From Calothrix sp. PCC 7103 (GTDB lineage Bacteria; Cyanobacteriota; Cyanobacteriia; Cyanobacteriales; Nostocaceae), in assembly GCF_000331305.1 (NCBI RefSeq), contig NZ_KB217483.1:1282356-1346355 (forward strand): DNA of 64,000 nt, given 5' to 3'. The position numbers and the translations under genes were made by a program. Position 1 is the stretch's first letter. Each line of letters opens with the position of its first letter. The notes under the pieces were generated by a model that had not been told where the DNA came from, searched no databases, and worked only from the letters and a program-made list of their open reading frames with translations. Shown here piece after piece: positions 16,408-26,036 of the stretch.

Positions 16408-19400
16408 ATGTCTCTCACTCTAAAACATTTCGATACTAGACTAAATAACTGGATTTATACAAATGATAATACTAGTAATTTTGATTCAATTCTAACAGAA
16501 GAACTGGAAAATACTCTGTTAGAATACTTTTTTGCTGATGAAGAGTTTTCTTTCGGGCAAATGGATGAAAAAAGTACTCCAGAGGATTTAAAAAATCACC
16601 CTAATAATCATGTACTGCTATTTTCATCTAAAACCAGGCTGCTGTATGGATCGGAAGAATGTTTGGAGGTAATAGAGAAACTTTGTCCAGACCGTAAAGA
16701 CCGTGGCGCCTATGGTTCTATCTTTTTAGGTTCATGCAAAAACGCCATCAACGAAAAACTAAGTATCTTAGTTGTAGATGATGCTACAGGGGAAAATGGA
16801 GGTATACTGGCGAATGAAGATGCTTGGAAACTTGTAGGTGACTGCTACGGACAGATTTCTACTGAGTTGTATGACCGACTAACTAAGCAAGTTGATAAAG
16901 AAGAAAAAAATTATCGTGTTATCCAACATCGTTTTGGGTGGCGGGAGACTGAAGGAGAGGACACTAAGTATCGGTTTGGGAAGGGTACATTTAGACCTTA
17001 TAAGATAGAGAAGCTCGAATACGCAAAATCTAATAATAAGCCTAAAATCGATATAATCATTCCGTTATCAAGCTTTAAAGGTACGGATAAGGATAATCCT
17101 AATAGTCCAGTTAAACCCCAAATCAAACCAGGACTTTACAATCAAACTATTTGGCTGGGCGAGAAGTCGCAGTCACAGCGTGGTAGAACAGCCATATCTC
17201 AGCTAATAGCTTCATTTCCCCAAGGTCTTAAGGATTTTGTTGAGGAGTTGGAAAAGCAGGCTGTAGAACTTGCCCGTATTCAAGATGACCCCAGGAAAGT
17301 AGCCCAAAAGTATTGTGAGAAATACGAAAAGCGCAAGCTACTTACCGCAGAATATAAGTCTTTGCTAGAACAAGAAATTACTGTCTTAGCTCAAGAATAT
17401 AAACTTACAGGACATTTAGATTTAGCTACGCCTGATTTTGAATTAGATGATGATTTGGAGGATAAAAATAAAACCGAGAAAGATGATTTGTTTATGTACA
17501 AACTTATCAAGGCGGACTTAATGGGTCATTGCCAACTGTTAGAGGTTGAAAAGGTTAAACAGGAATTAAGTCGATTTGTACAAAATGAATGGCGAGACAT
17601 TGCTATTGGCAGAACTTTAACTTTTGACCGGGGTATGATTATTCCTTCAAAAGCACTAAAAAATGGAGAAATTTGTGTACCTTGGTTTGATGATGGAGAG
17701 AAAGTGCTTAACTTCCGTTCTCCTTTCCTCAACTCGAATGGTTTATGCGTTTCTATTAATAAACAAGTTGAAGATTACTTTGGACCTAATGGTAAACCCT
17801 TAGAAGGTATTATTGTAGTTAACGATGAAGACCACAAGCGTATTCAAGCAAGAATAGAAGCGCTAAAAGCACAAGGGGAAGTTTTGGAGGTAGACCCTGC
17901 TGAAACAGAATCAGAACGTCAAGGACGCGATTTTGATGGTGACTGTATTGGTGTAGAATTAGCCAGTAAATATCCTAATTTAACCGCAGAAGCTGAGTAC
18001 AGGAACCTCCCTGAAAATGCCTACGCTCCTACAGTTAAGCTGAAAAAGCAATCATTTTATAGAGAAGATGGCGCCCAACCAGAATTTGAGGAAATCGCTA
18101 TTTTCATGTCTGACGGTATCAGCGTTGGTGTTATTAATAACCAAGTAACTACTCTCGAAGCTTTAGAATCTGAAATCGAAATTCTAAGAGCTTACGGTAG
18201 TTTACAGGAAAAATCCGATTATTTAGATAAAATAGCTAACCATTATCAAAAGTTATTTACCCAGGAAAATAACGAGAAAAACCCTCAACCTATCCGTGAA
18301 GAATATAGGGAGCGGATGAATGAAGTTATTAGTTTAGCTTCAGATAAAAACAGAACCCCTGCATTGGTAGACCAAACAATGGAAATTAATCGTAGCATCT
18401 ACCGCAGCATGATAGAAGAAGGTTGCTTTCAAAACCAGGTTGCAGTTGATATGTTTAAAAGCGCGCGCGCTCCTGATATGAAGTTGATCAAAGAGAATAA
18501 ACGTTACTTATACCGTGATGTTAATTATATCAAGGATAAAAAATTACCTCAAGCTTACTTAACTGAAGCTATCGTCCCCAAAGGTTATTCGCCAGTAGAA
18601 CTGCTAATAAATCAAACCAACAAATACTTTCAAGAATCTCAACTTGAATCTAGACCTATTGTTCAATTCGCCGATTTATTTAAAGGCGTTGACTTCACTC
18701 CACAACAAAAGTTTCAAGCTATCCTTGCTAAAGAAGAGTTTGATAACAAATTTAATGAAGCTACTCGCATGGAACGACGACGTAGCAGTGAACAAGGCGC
18801 CTATGCGGTAATCGCAACGCCATCAGGAAACAATATAGAAATTACCAATTTGATTCGATATGAACACCCTAAAATTTGGAAAGCCCAAACTCTTAATATT
18901 AAATTTCAGGAAATACCAGAAAAGTACCGCAGCCAAGACCGTCCACATACACTTTTGGCATTAGCACAAATTGATAGCGAAATGGAAAACGGAGAACCCA
19001 AATATCGTAAATTGGGTACAGTCAGCCAGCAATCAGTCATTGATTATAAACTGAAACCTGGAACAACAATACAAGGCGCCACTTTAGTTGAAATTAAGCC
19101 CGAACTTAGAAAAAGCCAGACTAAGCTGTTATTTCAACAAGCTTATGCAGTCGCAGAAAACTTTTGCGCTTCTATTCCCGAATCAGAACGTTTATCTACT
19201 GCTGCTGCGACCTGGAGTATATCAGCTACAAGACAAGACGAAGTGGAGCAAAACATTAGTACTTATTATGAAGATAAAAAAGTATCTAATTTTGTCTTCG
19301 CTGCTTTCCCAGAAGAAATTTTGGGAAGGGTTGACAAATTACAATTTACTAATCTTAAACTCACGGGGTTAGGTAAAGAAGGTGATAATTTTAAAGACCG

Positions 19401-22185
19401 AATATGGAACCCAGAAGAAAAATACGATATAGAAATTAGAGCTAGCCATTATTCAAAGGAACACGAGCGTCATGGTTATAGAGTAGTGTTTGTCAAGGAA
19501 AATAATGAGGATTATAAGGAATTTGCTGTTTTAGAACAAAGAACGGGAAGATTGCCCATCGGTACTCAAGCGCAAGCTTCAATTAAAGCAGGAGAAGCTT
19601 ATACAGCCAAAGCTACTCTCGTTGAACCTGATAAACCTGCTATTGAATTTACCATACGAGAAATTAGCAAATTTTCTCATGCAGGTAAAACTTTTAACGG
19701 TGAACAAGTAACATTATTGATTGGAAATGCTCCAGTTCCAAGCCAAGCAGCTAAAGTTAAATTAGAAGGTAAAATTTTAGGAGAACTGGATGTTGATTCA
19801 GTCAAACAACTTCAAGAAGCTAATTATTTTGAAAATGGCAATCATTTAAAGCTTAAGTTAAAAACAATAGAAACTACTAAGCATGAATCTGCCTTTGTTA
19901 TTGGGGAATCACCTAACGGTAATTTAATCAGAATTAATAAGCTTAATTACTATGACTACCAAGGTCAAAAATTTGATGATGCGAAATACCAAAATTTTAC
20001 TATAGAGATTCCTCCAACTAAAAATAGAGATGCAGTGCTTCTAGATGGAGAATTGCTGGGAGTACTACACTTTAAACAAGATAAGGAAGCTCTTAGAGAA
20101 CTCGGAATTTTAAAGCCAGGGCGCCAAGTTTCCGTACAATGCAACCTCCAAAGTAATTTTACGCACACGTTTGTTCAAGTTGAAGAAAGCACAGTACAGT
20201 ACCCAGAAGTCTGGACAAAGGAAAATCAAGCTTTCAAAGATACGACCCAGCAACTTGTGGTAACTCCACAAGAAGCAATGATTGAAAAAAGCGCGCCATT
20301 TCTTCAGAAATTAAAAGAACGTCCCACCATACTATTTAGCAGCCAAGAGGATAAAGTATTGGGGCTAATGGGAATGGCAGTTGATAACCACAAAGTTGAA
20401 ATTGTCCAGCAGTGGTTAAAATCTCGCTCGATTGAATTTAGCGCAATTGCTCCAGAAGACGTTCCTTTAGAAACAAAGAAAGGTCTTGCGGTACTCTACC
20501 TTGTTACTAGTACAATCAAACCTAGAGACGATGAATTACTTCAGGCGAAATTTGGCGAACTTTTAGATGCGAATGGCGCCAATAATGCTTACTATAATTA
20601 TCTCAACTCCCTGCCTAATCGACCCCAAAATATTAGAGAAAACCCAGAAAAAATAATCGAATCTAAGCAACCAACTCAAGTTGCGACCGTAATAAGCAAT
20701 AGTACACATGCTCAAGTAAAAACGGAGCTTATTACTACTGGCGCCACTTTCAATAATCCAACTATTAGCACCCCTATTAATATTGGTTCCTTGAGTTCTG
20801 ACCCTCTAGGCGCCGCTCTTACCAATCCTACAGTCAAAGCTAAAGAACTGGGTAACATTAAAGGGGACTATCCAGTATCCTTTCGAGACAATCCTTTTGT
20901 AGCGGCAGGGAGATGTGCGGCTGAGGTGTGGACTCAAGACAAACCAGACGGAGTTCCCTTTGTCTCAGCAGAACAAGCTTACCAACACTATAAAGATACA
21001 GTTCCTATCCCAGAAGCGAGAGTCCAATTGATAGCAGAAATTATCGAAGCCAAACTAACTCAGCATCCTAAGTTGTTTGAAGCGATAGCAGCAAGGGGTG
21101 GAGTGGAATGGTTAGAAAGTTGTACCCACTACGTCACCTCAAATAAAGACAACTACTGGGAAGGCAAGGGTAAAGATTCACCTTTCATCGGCGCCTTGAT
21201 AGACGCATACTCCAAAGTCTTAGAAACTTCTAAAACTGTAACCGTCATAGCTTCCCCAGCATCACAACCAGCAAACCCGCTTTCCAACCTAGAACCTCTT
21301 AACGATGCTGTGGCGCCTCACATGCAGAAAGATTTAGCGATGGCTCAGGAGGCAAACCAATTCATCGGTAAATCAGCGGCACCGCCCGATACACCCTCCA
21401 GTACTCGCAACTACGAGCAAGCTTGGGGAAAAGGCGCCAACACAGGGGTGTATTCAGCTTCGGACACAATTATGGTATCAGGGTCTGGTCCTTGGCGCGG
21501 TGTTACCCAGCAACAAATTCTTGAAACTTTCAAAAATCATTATGTGCCACTACTAGATAAAGCCATTGCATCTGGCAGTTCCTTTGTAGTGGGCAATGCA
21601 GCTGGCACTGACCAGCTAGTACAAAAATATTTGAAAGAGCATGGATATAAGTTGAGTAGCTCAAAGGGTGATGGATACACGCGCGCGTCACCGCCAGAAA
21701 AAGTTACTTGTGTTGATAGCAGTTATGAGCAAACCACTATTGACAGTTTAAGAAATTGGTATAGTACTGCTGACAAGCTCGGCAAATCAGAAGAGTACAA
21801 AAACCGGATTATAGAAGTTGCTACCGAGTTACAGTCTGGGCAGGGATTGTCCGAGAAAGCATTAATTGCCATGACCAAAGATATGGAAGAATTGCGTTCT
21901 ATAAATCGGCTGACTCAAATTGCTCAAAGAATTGGTGATGTTCTGGGACAACCTGGGGAAGGTAGTTCTATAGTAGTCAAGGGTACAACCTACGATATTT
22001 CTCTTAATCCCTCGCAAAAAGACTTAACAATTTCCCATAAAAATGGAAATGTAGTTCTTGATATTGAATCAAGTAAAATAAAAACTAACCAAATCTCTTC
22101 TGAGGTAATAAAAACTTTTGAAGATATTAATACTAAAATTGATACAGCTTTGCTTCAAGTAAAAGCTGAATATGTGGAAATGTAA
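16408..22185 (+). CDS. Giant two-barrel RNA-polymerase-like protein with C-terminal NADAR-like and SLOG-like domains
   Basis: A 1925-residue single polypeptide. Residues about 120-205 resemble the first double-psi barrel of QDE-1/YonO-type polymerases: DDATGENGGILA, then RFGKGTF with the barrel lysine candidate K192. Residues about 430-520 resemble the second: NFRSP (435-439), IIVVND, then DFDGD (508-512, bases 17929-17943), the metal-binding signature of all multisubunit-type and RdRP-type RNA polymerases. AVDMFKSA (679-686) matches the AVD..K motif downstream of the active site in QDE-1-like enzymes. Residues about 830-1330 hold three diverged beta-rich repeats. About 1485-1605 is NADAR-like (FVSAEQAYQHYKD, EAKLTQHPKLFEAI, DNYWEG). 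About 1685-1765 is SLOG-like (VSGSGPWRG, VVGNAAGTDQLVQKYL). The role is unknown; transcription or priming of this replicon combined with ADP-ribose/nucleotide processing is inferred. A small acidic gene follows 33 bp downstream. Confidence 0.72.
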   Translation: MSLTLKHFDTRLNNWIYTNDNTSNFDSILTEELENTLLEYFFADEEFSFGQMDEKSTPEDLKNHPNNHVLLFSSKTRLLYGSEECLEVIEKLCPDRKDRGAYGSIFLGSCKNAINEKLSILVVDDATGENGGILANEDAWKLVGDCYGQISTELYDRLTKQVDKEEKNYRVIQHRFGWRETEGEDTKYRFGKGTFRPYKIEKLEYAKSNNKPKIDIIIPLSSFKGTDKDNPNSPVKPQIKPGLYNQTIWLGEKSQSQRGRTAISQLIASFPQGLKDFVEELEKQAVELARIQDDPRKVAQKYCEKYEKRKLLTAEYKSLLEQEITVLAQEYKLTGHLDLATPDFELDDDLEDKNKTEKDDLFMYKLIKADLMGHCQLLEVEKVKQELSRFVQNEWRDIAIGRTLTFDRGMIIPSKALKNGEICVPWFDDGEKVLNFRSPFLNSNGLCVSINKQVEDYFGPNGKPLEGIIVVNDEDHKRIQARIEALKAQGEVLEVDPAETESERQGRDFDGDCIGVELASKYPNLTAEAEYRNLPENAYAPTVKLKKQSFYREDGAQPEFEEIAIFMSDGISVGVINNQVTTLEALESEIEILRAYGSLQEKSDYLDKIANHYQKLFTQENNEKNPQPIREEYRERMNEVISLASDKNRTPALVDQTMEINRSIYRSMIEEGCFQNQVAVDMFKSARAPDMKLIKENKRYLYRDVNYIKDKKLPQAYLTEAIVPKGYSPVELLINQTNKYFQESQLESRPIVQFADLFKGVDFTPQQKFQAILAKEEFDNKFNEATRMERRRSSEQGAYAVIATPSGNNIEITNLIRYEHPKIWKAQTLNIKFQEIPEKYRSQDRPHTLLALAQIDSEMENGEPKYRKLGTVSQQSVIDYKLKPGTTIQGATLVEIKPELRKSQTKLLFQQAYAVAENFCASIPESERLSTAAATWSISATRQDEVEQNISTYYEDKKVSNFVFAAFPEEILGRVDKLQFTNLKLTGLGKEGDNFKDRIWNPEEKYDIEIRASHYSKEHERHGYRVVFVKENNEDYKEFAVLEQRTGRLPIGTQAQASIKAGEAYTAKATLVEPDKPAIEFTIREISKFSHAGKTFNGEQVTLLIGNAPVPSQAAKVKLEGKILGELDVDSVKQLQEANYFENGNHLKLKLKTIETTKHESAFVIGESPNGNLIRINKLNYYDYQGQKFDDAKYQNFTIEIPPTKNRDAVLLDGELLGVLHFKQDKEALRELGILKPGRQVSVQCNLQSNFTHTFVQVEESTVQYPEVWTKENQAFKDTTQQLVVTPQEAMIEKSAPFLQKLKERPTILFSSQEDKVLGLMGMAVDNHKVEIVQQWLKSRSIEFSAIAPEDVPLETKKGLAVLYLVTSTIKPRDDELLQAKFGELLDANGANNAYYNYLNSLPNRPQNIRENPEKIIESKQPTQVATVISNSTHAQVKTELITTGATFNNPTISTPINIGSLSSDPLGAALTNPTVKAKELGNIKGDYPVSFRDNPFVAAGRCAAEVWTQDKPDGVPFVSAEQAYQHYKDTVPIPEARVQLIAEIIEAKLTQHPKLFEAIAARGGVEWLESCTHYVTSNKDNYWEGKGKDSPFIGALIDAYSKVLETSKTVTVIASPASQPANPLSNLEPLNDAVAPHMQKDLAMAQEANQFIGKSAAPPDTPSSTRNYEQAWGKGANTGVYSASDTIMVSGSGPWRGVTQQQILETFKNHYVPLLDKAIASGSSFVVGNAAGTDQLVQKYLKEHGYKLSSSKGDGYTRASPPEKVTCVDSSYEQTTIDSLRNWYSTADKLGKSEEYKNRIIEVATELQSGQGLSEKALIAMTKDMEELRSINRLTQIAQRIGDVLGQPGEGSSIVVKGTTYDISLNPSQKDLTISHKNGNVVLDIESSKIKTNQISSEVIKTFEDINTKIDTALLQVKAEYVEM

Positions 22186-22218
22186 TTTTATCATTATTAT
22201 ATCTATAAGTTAAAAAAT

Positions 22219-23034
22219 ATGTATACAAATCCTTTAGTAACACTTACAGAAACTACCTCCGCAATATCAAAAGATATTTCTCCTTCTAGAACAGTTTATA
22301 TACTTAGCCAGATTATAGAGACAATTGGGTACGATGAGCAATATTTGGCAGATAATGTAGAAGAAGTAAGTCTTTCCGAGCAAAACGATGCTATCAAAGC
22401 TTTATCAGAGATGATTGTTGGAATTAACTCAGGAAAATCGTATGAAGAATCTATAATAATAGCATTATCTTTGCCAGAGGAGCGCGCGGAAGAAATTGGT
22501 GATGAAGAGGCGCCTATAATATTAGTAGAGGACGAAAAAACATCGCCTTTAATGCAGCTCTCTTCTGTGGATGAACTAGATGATAGTTCAGCAATTGCTT
22601 CATATGTATTTGAAGAAGTATCAACTTTTACTGAACAAGAACAAACTTCGTTAAAGCTTTATCAGCAAGATACAGAGGATATACACCAATATGTAATTCC
22701 ACTAATTCTAACAAGATTAATTAAAGAAGGTTCAGCTATAAAAAACGAAGATACTAAAGATTTAATAACTAGGGTATATAAGTCAGAAAAGTTTACTGCA
22801 ATATTAAAAGCGACTTCAGAAGGTGAGCAATTATTAACGTTAGATAGAAATGCTCCTCTAAAAAATGAGGATGCCACAGCTTTGGAGGCAACTAGAGAAT
22901 CTTCTCAGTTGAGGTTTGAGATTATTATCAACAATATTACTCAGCAAGAACTAGAGCAAATAAAAATAATAGCTCTACGAGAGGCTAAGAAAATATCTCA
23001 AAACGAGAGAAAACAAAGCGAGCTAGGTGAGTGA
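22219..23034 (+). CDS. Acidic hypothetical protein downstream of the polymerase-like gene
   Basis: This 271-residue protein lies 33 bp after the giant gene in the same direction, so co-transcription is likely. It is strongly acidic (many E and D, especially about 95-165), predicted helical, without membrane or signal segments. No helix-turn-helix or enzyme motif is visible. The adjacency makes it a candidate accessory subunit or regulator of the polymerase-like protein, but that is inference only. Confidence 0.6.
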   Translation: MYTNPLVTLTETTSAISKDISPSRTVYILSQIIETIGYDEQYLADNVEEVSLSEQNDAIKALSEMIVGINSGKSYEESIIIALSLPEERAEEIGDEEAPIILVEDEKTSPLMQLSSVDELDDSSAIASYVFEEVSTFTEQEQTSLKLYQQDTEDIHQYVIPLILTRLIKEGSAIKNEDTKDLITRVYKSEKFTAILKATSEGEQLLTLDRNAPLKNEDATALEATRESSQLRFEIIINNITQQELEQIKIIALREAKKISQNERKQSELGE

Positions 23035-23047
23035 GTCACCAAAATTC

Positions 23048-23650
23048 TTAGTTTTTTAAAAAGATACGATTTTTTAACCACTGTGGCATACGCCATTCTT
23101 CTGTCCACAGAATATTATTTTCTTCGCTGTAGTTGTTGAAACCTAGTTTAGACCAATATTTCTTCATTAAATTTTTTCCTTGTTCATCCGGATATCTATC
23201 TTTCAAATCTTCTGACGGACAAGGATGAAATCCTACAACTTGCCCCTTAGCAAACAATTCTAGAAACATAGCTAGTGCTTGTAAAGCATATCCATGTCCT
23301 CGATAATTAGGCTTAATAAAAACTCTATCAATATAAAAAATATAATCAGGAAAGGCAAAAAAATTCTCTAAATAACATTCTGATAATATAAATTCTGCAA
23401 AGTTATAAATGTCGCCATCTTTACTATCCGCCAAATCTATTAAATAGTAATTTGCATAAGAATAGTCAAATCTAGCAGCTAAGATGTGACCTATAATTTT
23501 ATATGCACATTCTCCCTCGAATTCCAAATCCTCTGATTCTTCAAAAAAATTATAATCTAAACCAACTTTAATTGAAGTCTTAAAATGACTGATTATAAAA
23601 TCGTCTTTATCAGTAGTTACATTTATATGCGTTTCTATTTCTAAAGACAT
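23048..23650 (-). CDS. GNAT-family N-acetyltransferase
   Basis: This 200-residue protein has the GNAT acetyl-CoA site in YIDRVFIKPNYRGHGYALQAL (about residues 107-127; the R-x-x-G-x-A loop is RGHGYA). A C-terminal strand-helix ends with KKYWSKLGF. The substrate is not predictable; similar proteins acetylate small molecules, peptides or toxins. It is convergent with the polymerase operon (14 bp between stops). Confidence 0.78.
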   Translation of the reverse strand: MSLEIETHINVTTDKDDFIISHFKTSIKVGLDYNFFEESEDLEFEGECAYKIIGHILAARFDYSYANYYLIDLADSKDGDIYNFAEFILSECYLENFFAFPDYIFYIDRVFIKPNYRGHGYALQALAMFLELFAKGQVVGFHPCPSEDLKDRYPDEQGKNLMKKYWSKLGFNNYSEENNILWTEEWRMPQWLKNRIFLKN

Positions 23651-23895
23651 AAATTCTTACCTCAAAAACATTTGGTTAAGCCAAATTAAAACCTTTACTC
23701 CACCCATAATTATGTGTCAACTTCTATACTTCTATTTTAGCTTTAGCTATTGAGTTATTCTCATTGATGTCAAAAATCTGTCATTCGCTAAACTTCCTCC
23801 TGAAAAAATTCTTCTTTCTTCAAAATAGCAGGTACAACTAACTACGATGCATAGTCTTAACCAACCTCAACAGTTGTACTTGTGGCGCCACCGAT

Positions 23896-24018
23896 TTACT
23901 GAAACTGCAAGATTCGGATGATGTTCGCCATATCAGCCAAGTAAGGCAATATTCCTGACGCAGTAACTTCTCCAATTGGGTTATCCACGTTTTGAATAAA
24001 CCAATGGCACCTCAAAAT
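23896..24018 (-). pseudogene. Possible C-terminal gene fragment of unknown family
   Basis: A 40-codon minus-strand frame between stops ends in NPIGEVTASGILPYLADMAN and a short IIRILQFQ tail. It has no start codon with a ribosome site and looks like the amphipathic end of a truncated protein. It may be a fragment cut off by rearrangement. The family is not recognised. Confidence 0.25.
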
Positions 24019-24103
24019 TAATAGAAGTATTCTCAATTAACGAATCATTCAATATTGAATTATTTCAGATTTTTATTAGGATTATTGTCTATAATTGCCT
24101 ATT

Positions 24104-24110
24104 AAGGTAT
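24104..24110. repeat. Target-site duplication, left copy (AAGGTAT)
   Basis: This 7-bp AAGGTAT is identical to 25886-25892 on the other side of the IS4-type element. Confidence 0.8.
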
Positions 24111-25885
24111 TTGGACTTTGGACAAAAAGTGTTTGTTTGCGTACTAATATCGTCAAAACATTTAAATAATTGTTAATTATGCTTTCAGTTTATTGTATTA
24201 GTTAGGCTGAACATTGATATGAACTAAGGCGAACTTAAGTACTGATTTATTGAGTTATAAAATAGCTATCAGTATCTCAATACATAGTATTATCGGAACG
24301 TACTATATACTGAATCTACTGATAGACTATGCAAAAAATAAACCATAATCAATTAATAGCGCAATTCCGCTCTTTCCGACAACATTTACGTGGATTATTT
24401 AAATCATACAGTGATAGTGTTATTGATTTAATTGATGCTAAGAAAAGTAACTCAAATAACGCTTCTTCTCCTGCCGAGTTATCTTTAAGTTCTTTATTTG
24501 AAAGAACTTATAGCTCTCTTTACAAGGCAATTCAAAAATCATTTAATTTTAATGATAGTAATAAAAAGAAGAGAAAGAAGTTAAAAAATTTAACTCGGCT
24601 AATTGCTGAGGTTACACCCCAGCCTGAAAAACGTCCTTTTTATTTATTTGCAACAGATACCACTCCTCATCCTCGTCCTCACTCTCCAACTTTGTCAGAA
24701 AGAAGTTATGTTTATCAATCAAATACTGTTGCTGGTAATAAACATGTATCCGTTGGTCATTCTTTTTCATTTGTCTCACTTTTACCAGAGAAAGACGTTC
24801 ACTCTTCATCTCCCTGGTCAATTCCTCTATCAGCAGAAAGAATACCAACTAACAAAAAAGGCATAAGTATTGGCATTGATCAAATTAATGCATTAATGAC
24901 CGATGAATCACTTCCTTGGTATGGTAAATTATCAGTATTAACTGCCGATAGTGTTTATAGTCAACGCTCATTCCTATTTGATGCATCTAAGCAGAAAAAT
25001 TTGGTTGTAATTGCCAGAGTTCGCAGTAATCGAATTTTTTACTCTGCGCCACCTATGCAAGAAGAAAAGAAAAAACGTGGTTGTCCAAAAAAATTTGGTG
25101 AACGCTTTGATTTGGCTCTTAAAGAAACTTGGCGCCCACAGTCGCGAAACTGCACAAATCAAAAGTACTACTAAAAAAGGTCGTCAATTCACAGTAACGC
25201 TTAATGCTTGGCATCATATGTTAATGAGGGGAACTCAAGAAGAACAAATGTATAAATGCCCTTTCACTTTAGTTCGGGTTAATGTCACTGATGATACTGG
25301 TTGTGCTGTTTGGAAACCAATGTGGTTAATAGTTATAGGTGAGCAACGTGAGCGTATTTCCTTGACAGAAGTCTATCATTGCTATCGGCAAAGGTTTGAT
25401 ATCGAACATATGTTTAGATTTAAAAAGCAACGTTTACTGATGACTAATTACCAGACTCCAGAAGTTAAACATGAAGAAAATTGGATACGCCTGGTTATGC
25501 TCGCCTACGTACAATTATGGGCTGCAAAGGACTTATCTAATCATTTACCAAGGCCTTGGGAACGTCCCCACGAGCAAAACAATGCTAAAATTATTTCCCC
25601 CAGTACCGTACAACGCGATTTTCAACGAATTATTTCGGAGATTGGAAAACCAGGAAATTCACCAGAACCCAGAGGAAATGCAACTGGTCGGGTGAGGGGT
25701 CAGACCCAGACGAAAAGAGTTAAGCATCCTGTTATCAAAAAAGGTCAAAAATCAAACACTCCACAGCATCAAGCTGCGTAGTTTTTCTGTAAATATACTT
25801 GTTTTACTCAGTTAATCTCATAACTGGGATAAAAAGCTGTATCCGTCCTTTAGTTCACAAACGTACTATTTTGTCCAAAGTCCAA
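24111..25885 (+). mobile_element. IS4-family insertion sequence (1775 bp) with frameshifted transposase
   Basis: Terminal inverted repeats are TTGGACTTTGGACAAAA at the left and its complement at the right (25869-25885), flanked by 7-bp direct repeats AAGGTAT. The element holds one transposase gene broken by a frameshift. About 220 bp of non-coding DNA precedes the gene. The target without the element reads as an inverted repeat (TTGCCTATT...AACAGGCAA), so it landed in a hairpin-like site. Confidence 0.85.
24329..25781 (+). pseudogene. tnpA: IS4-family transposase, frameshifted
   Basis: The N-terminal frame (24329 to about 25130) carries the first two acidic regions, including LTADSVYSQRSFL. 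The C-terminal frame (about 25135-25781) carries the IS4 signature Y-x2-R-x3-E-x6-K as YRQRFDIEHMFRFKK, then LAYVQLWAAKDL. The frames switch at 25130-25136, within a GGCGCC site (ACTTGGCGCCCAC); a one-base change there would restore about 480 residues. No slippery heptamer is present at the junction, so an inactivating indel is more likely than programmed frameshifting. Confidence 0.82.
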
Positions 25886-25892
25886 AAGGTAT
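25886..25892. repeat. Target-site duplication, right copy (AAGGTAT)
   Basis: This is the right-hand partner of 24104-24110. Confidence 0.8.
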
Positions 25893-25962
25893 AACAGGCA
25901 ATATAAACAAGTAAAAATACTGAATAAATACTTAAGTTCTTGTTCTGCGGTCATTTATTTTG

Positions 25963-25994
25963 TGGTGAATGTGAACCGTGGTTCACATTCACCA
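25963..25994. repeat. Perfect 15-bp inverted repeat with 2-bp centre
   Basis: TGGTGAATGTGAACC (25963-25977) is followed by GT and the exact complement (25980-25994). It lies 42 bp past the stop of the patatin gene (minus strand). There is no T-run on either strand, so it is not a standard intrinsic terminator. It may be a strong operator, a cruciform or a transposon-related palindrome. Confidence 0.6.
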
Positions 25995-26036
25995 ACATTA
26001 TAGGTAAAGCCGAGATGACCAAAACAATAGCACTCA

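Larger units (their letters stand above)
23651..24110. other. Gene-poor stretch before the IS4-type element
   Basis: The only coding signal is a short minus-strand protein-like fragment (23896-24018). The last 15 bp form the left half of a palindromic target into which the IS4-type element inserted. The rest is AT-rich and shows nothing recognised. Confidence 0.45.

Noticed and set aside
16408-22185. Calling the giant protein a ribosomal or chromosomal RNA-polymerase beta' subunit
   Set aside because: It has DFDGD rather than the NADFDGD context, lacks the other beta' motifs and zinc sites, and has both barrels in one chain; it fits the two-barrel QDE-1/YonO type instead.
24329-25781. Programmed frameshifting in the IS4 transposase
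   Set aside because: There is no slippery A/T heptamer or downstream stem at 25130-25136; a simple indel explains the break.
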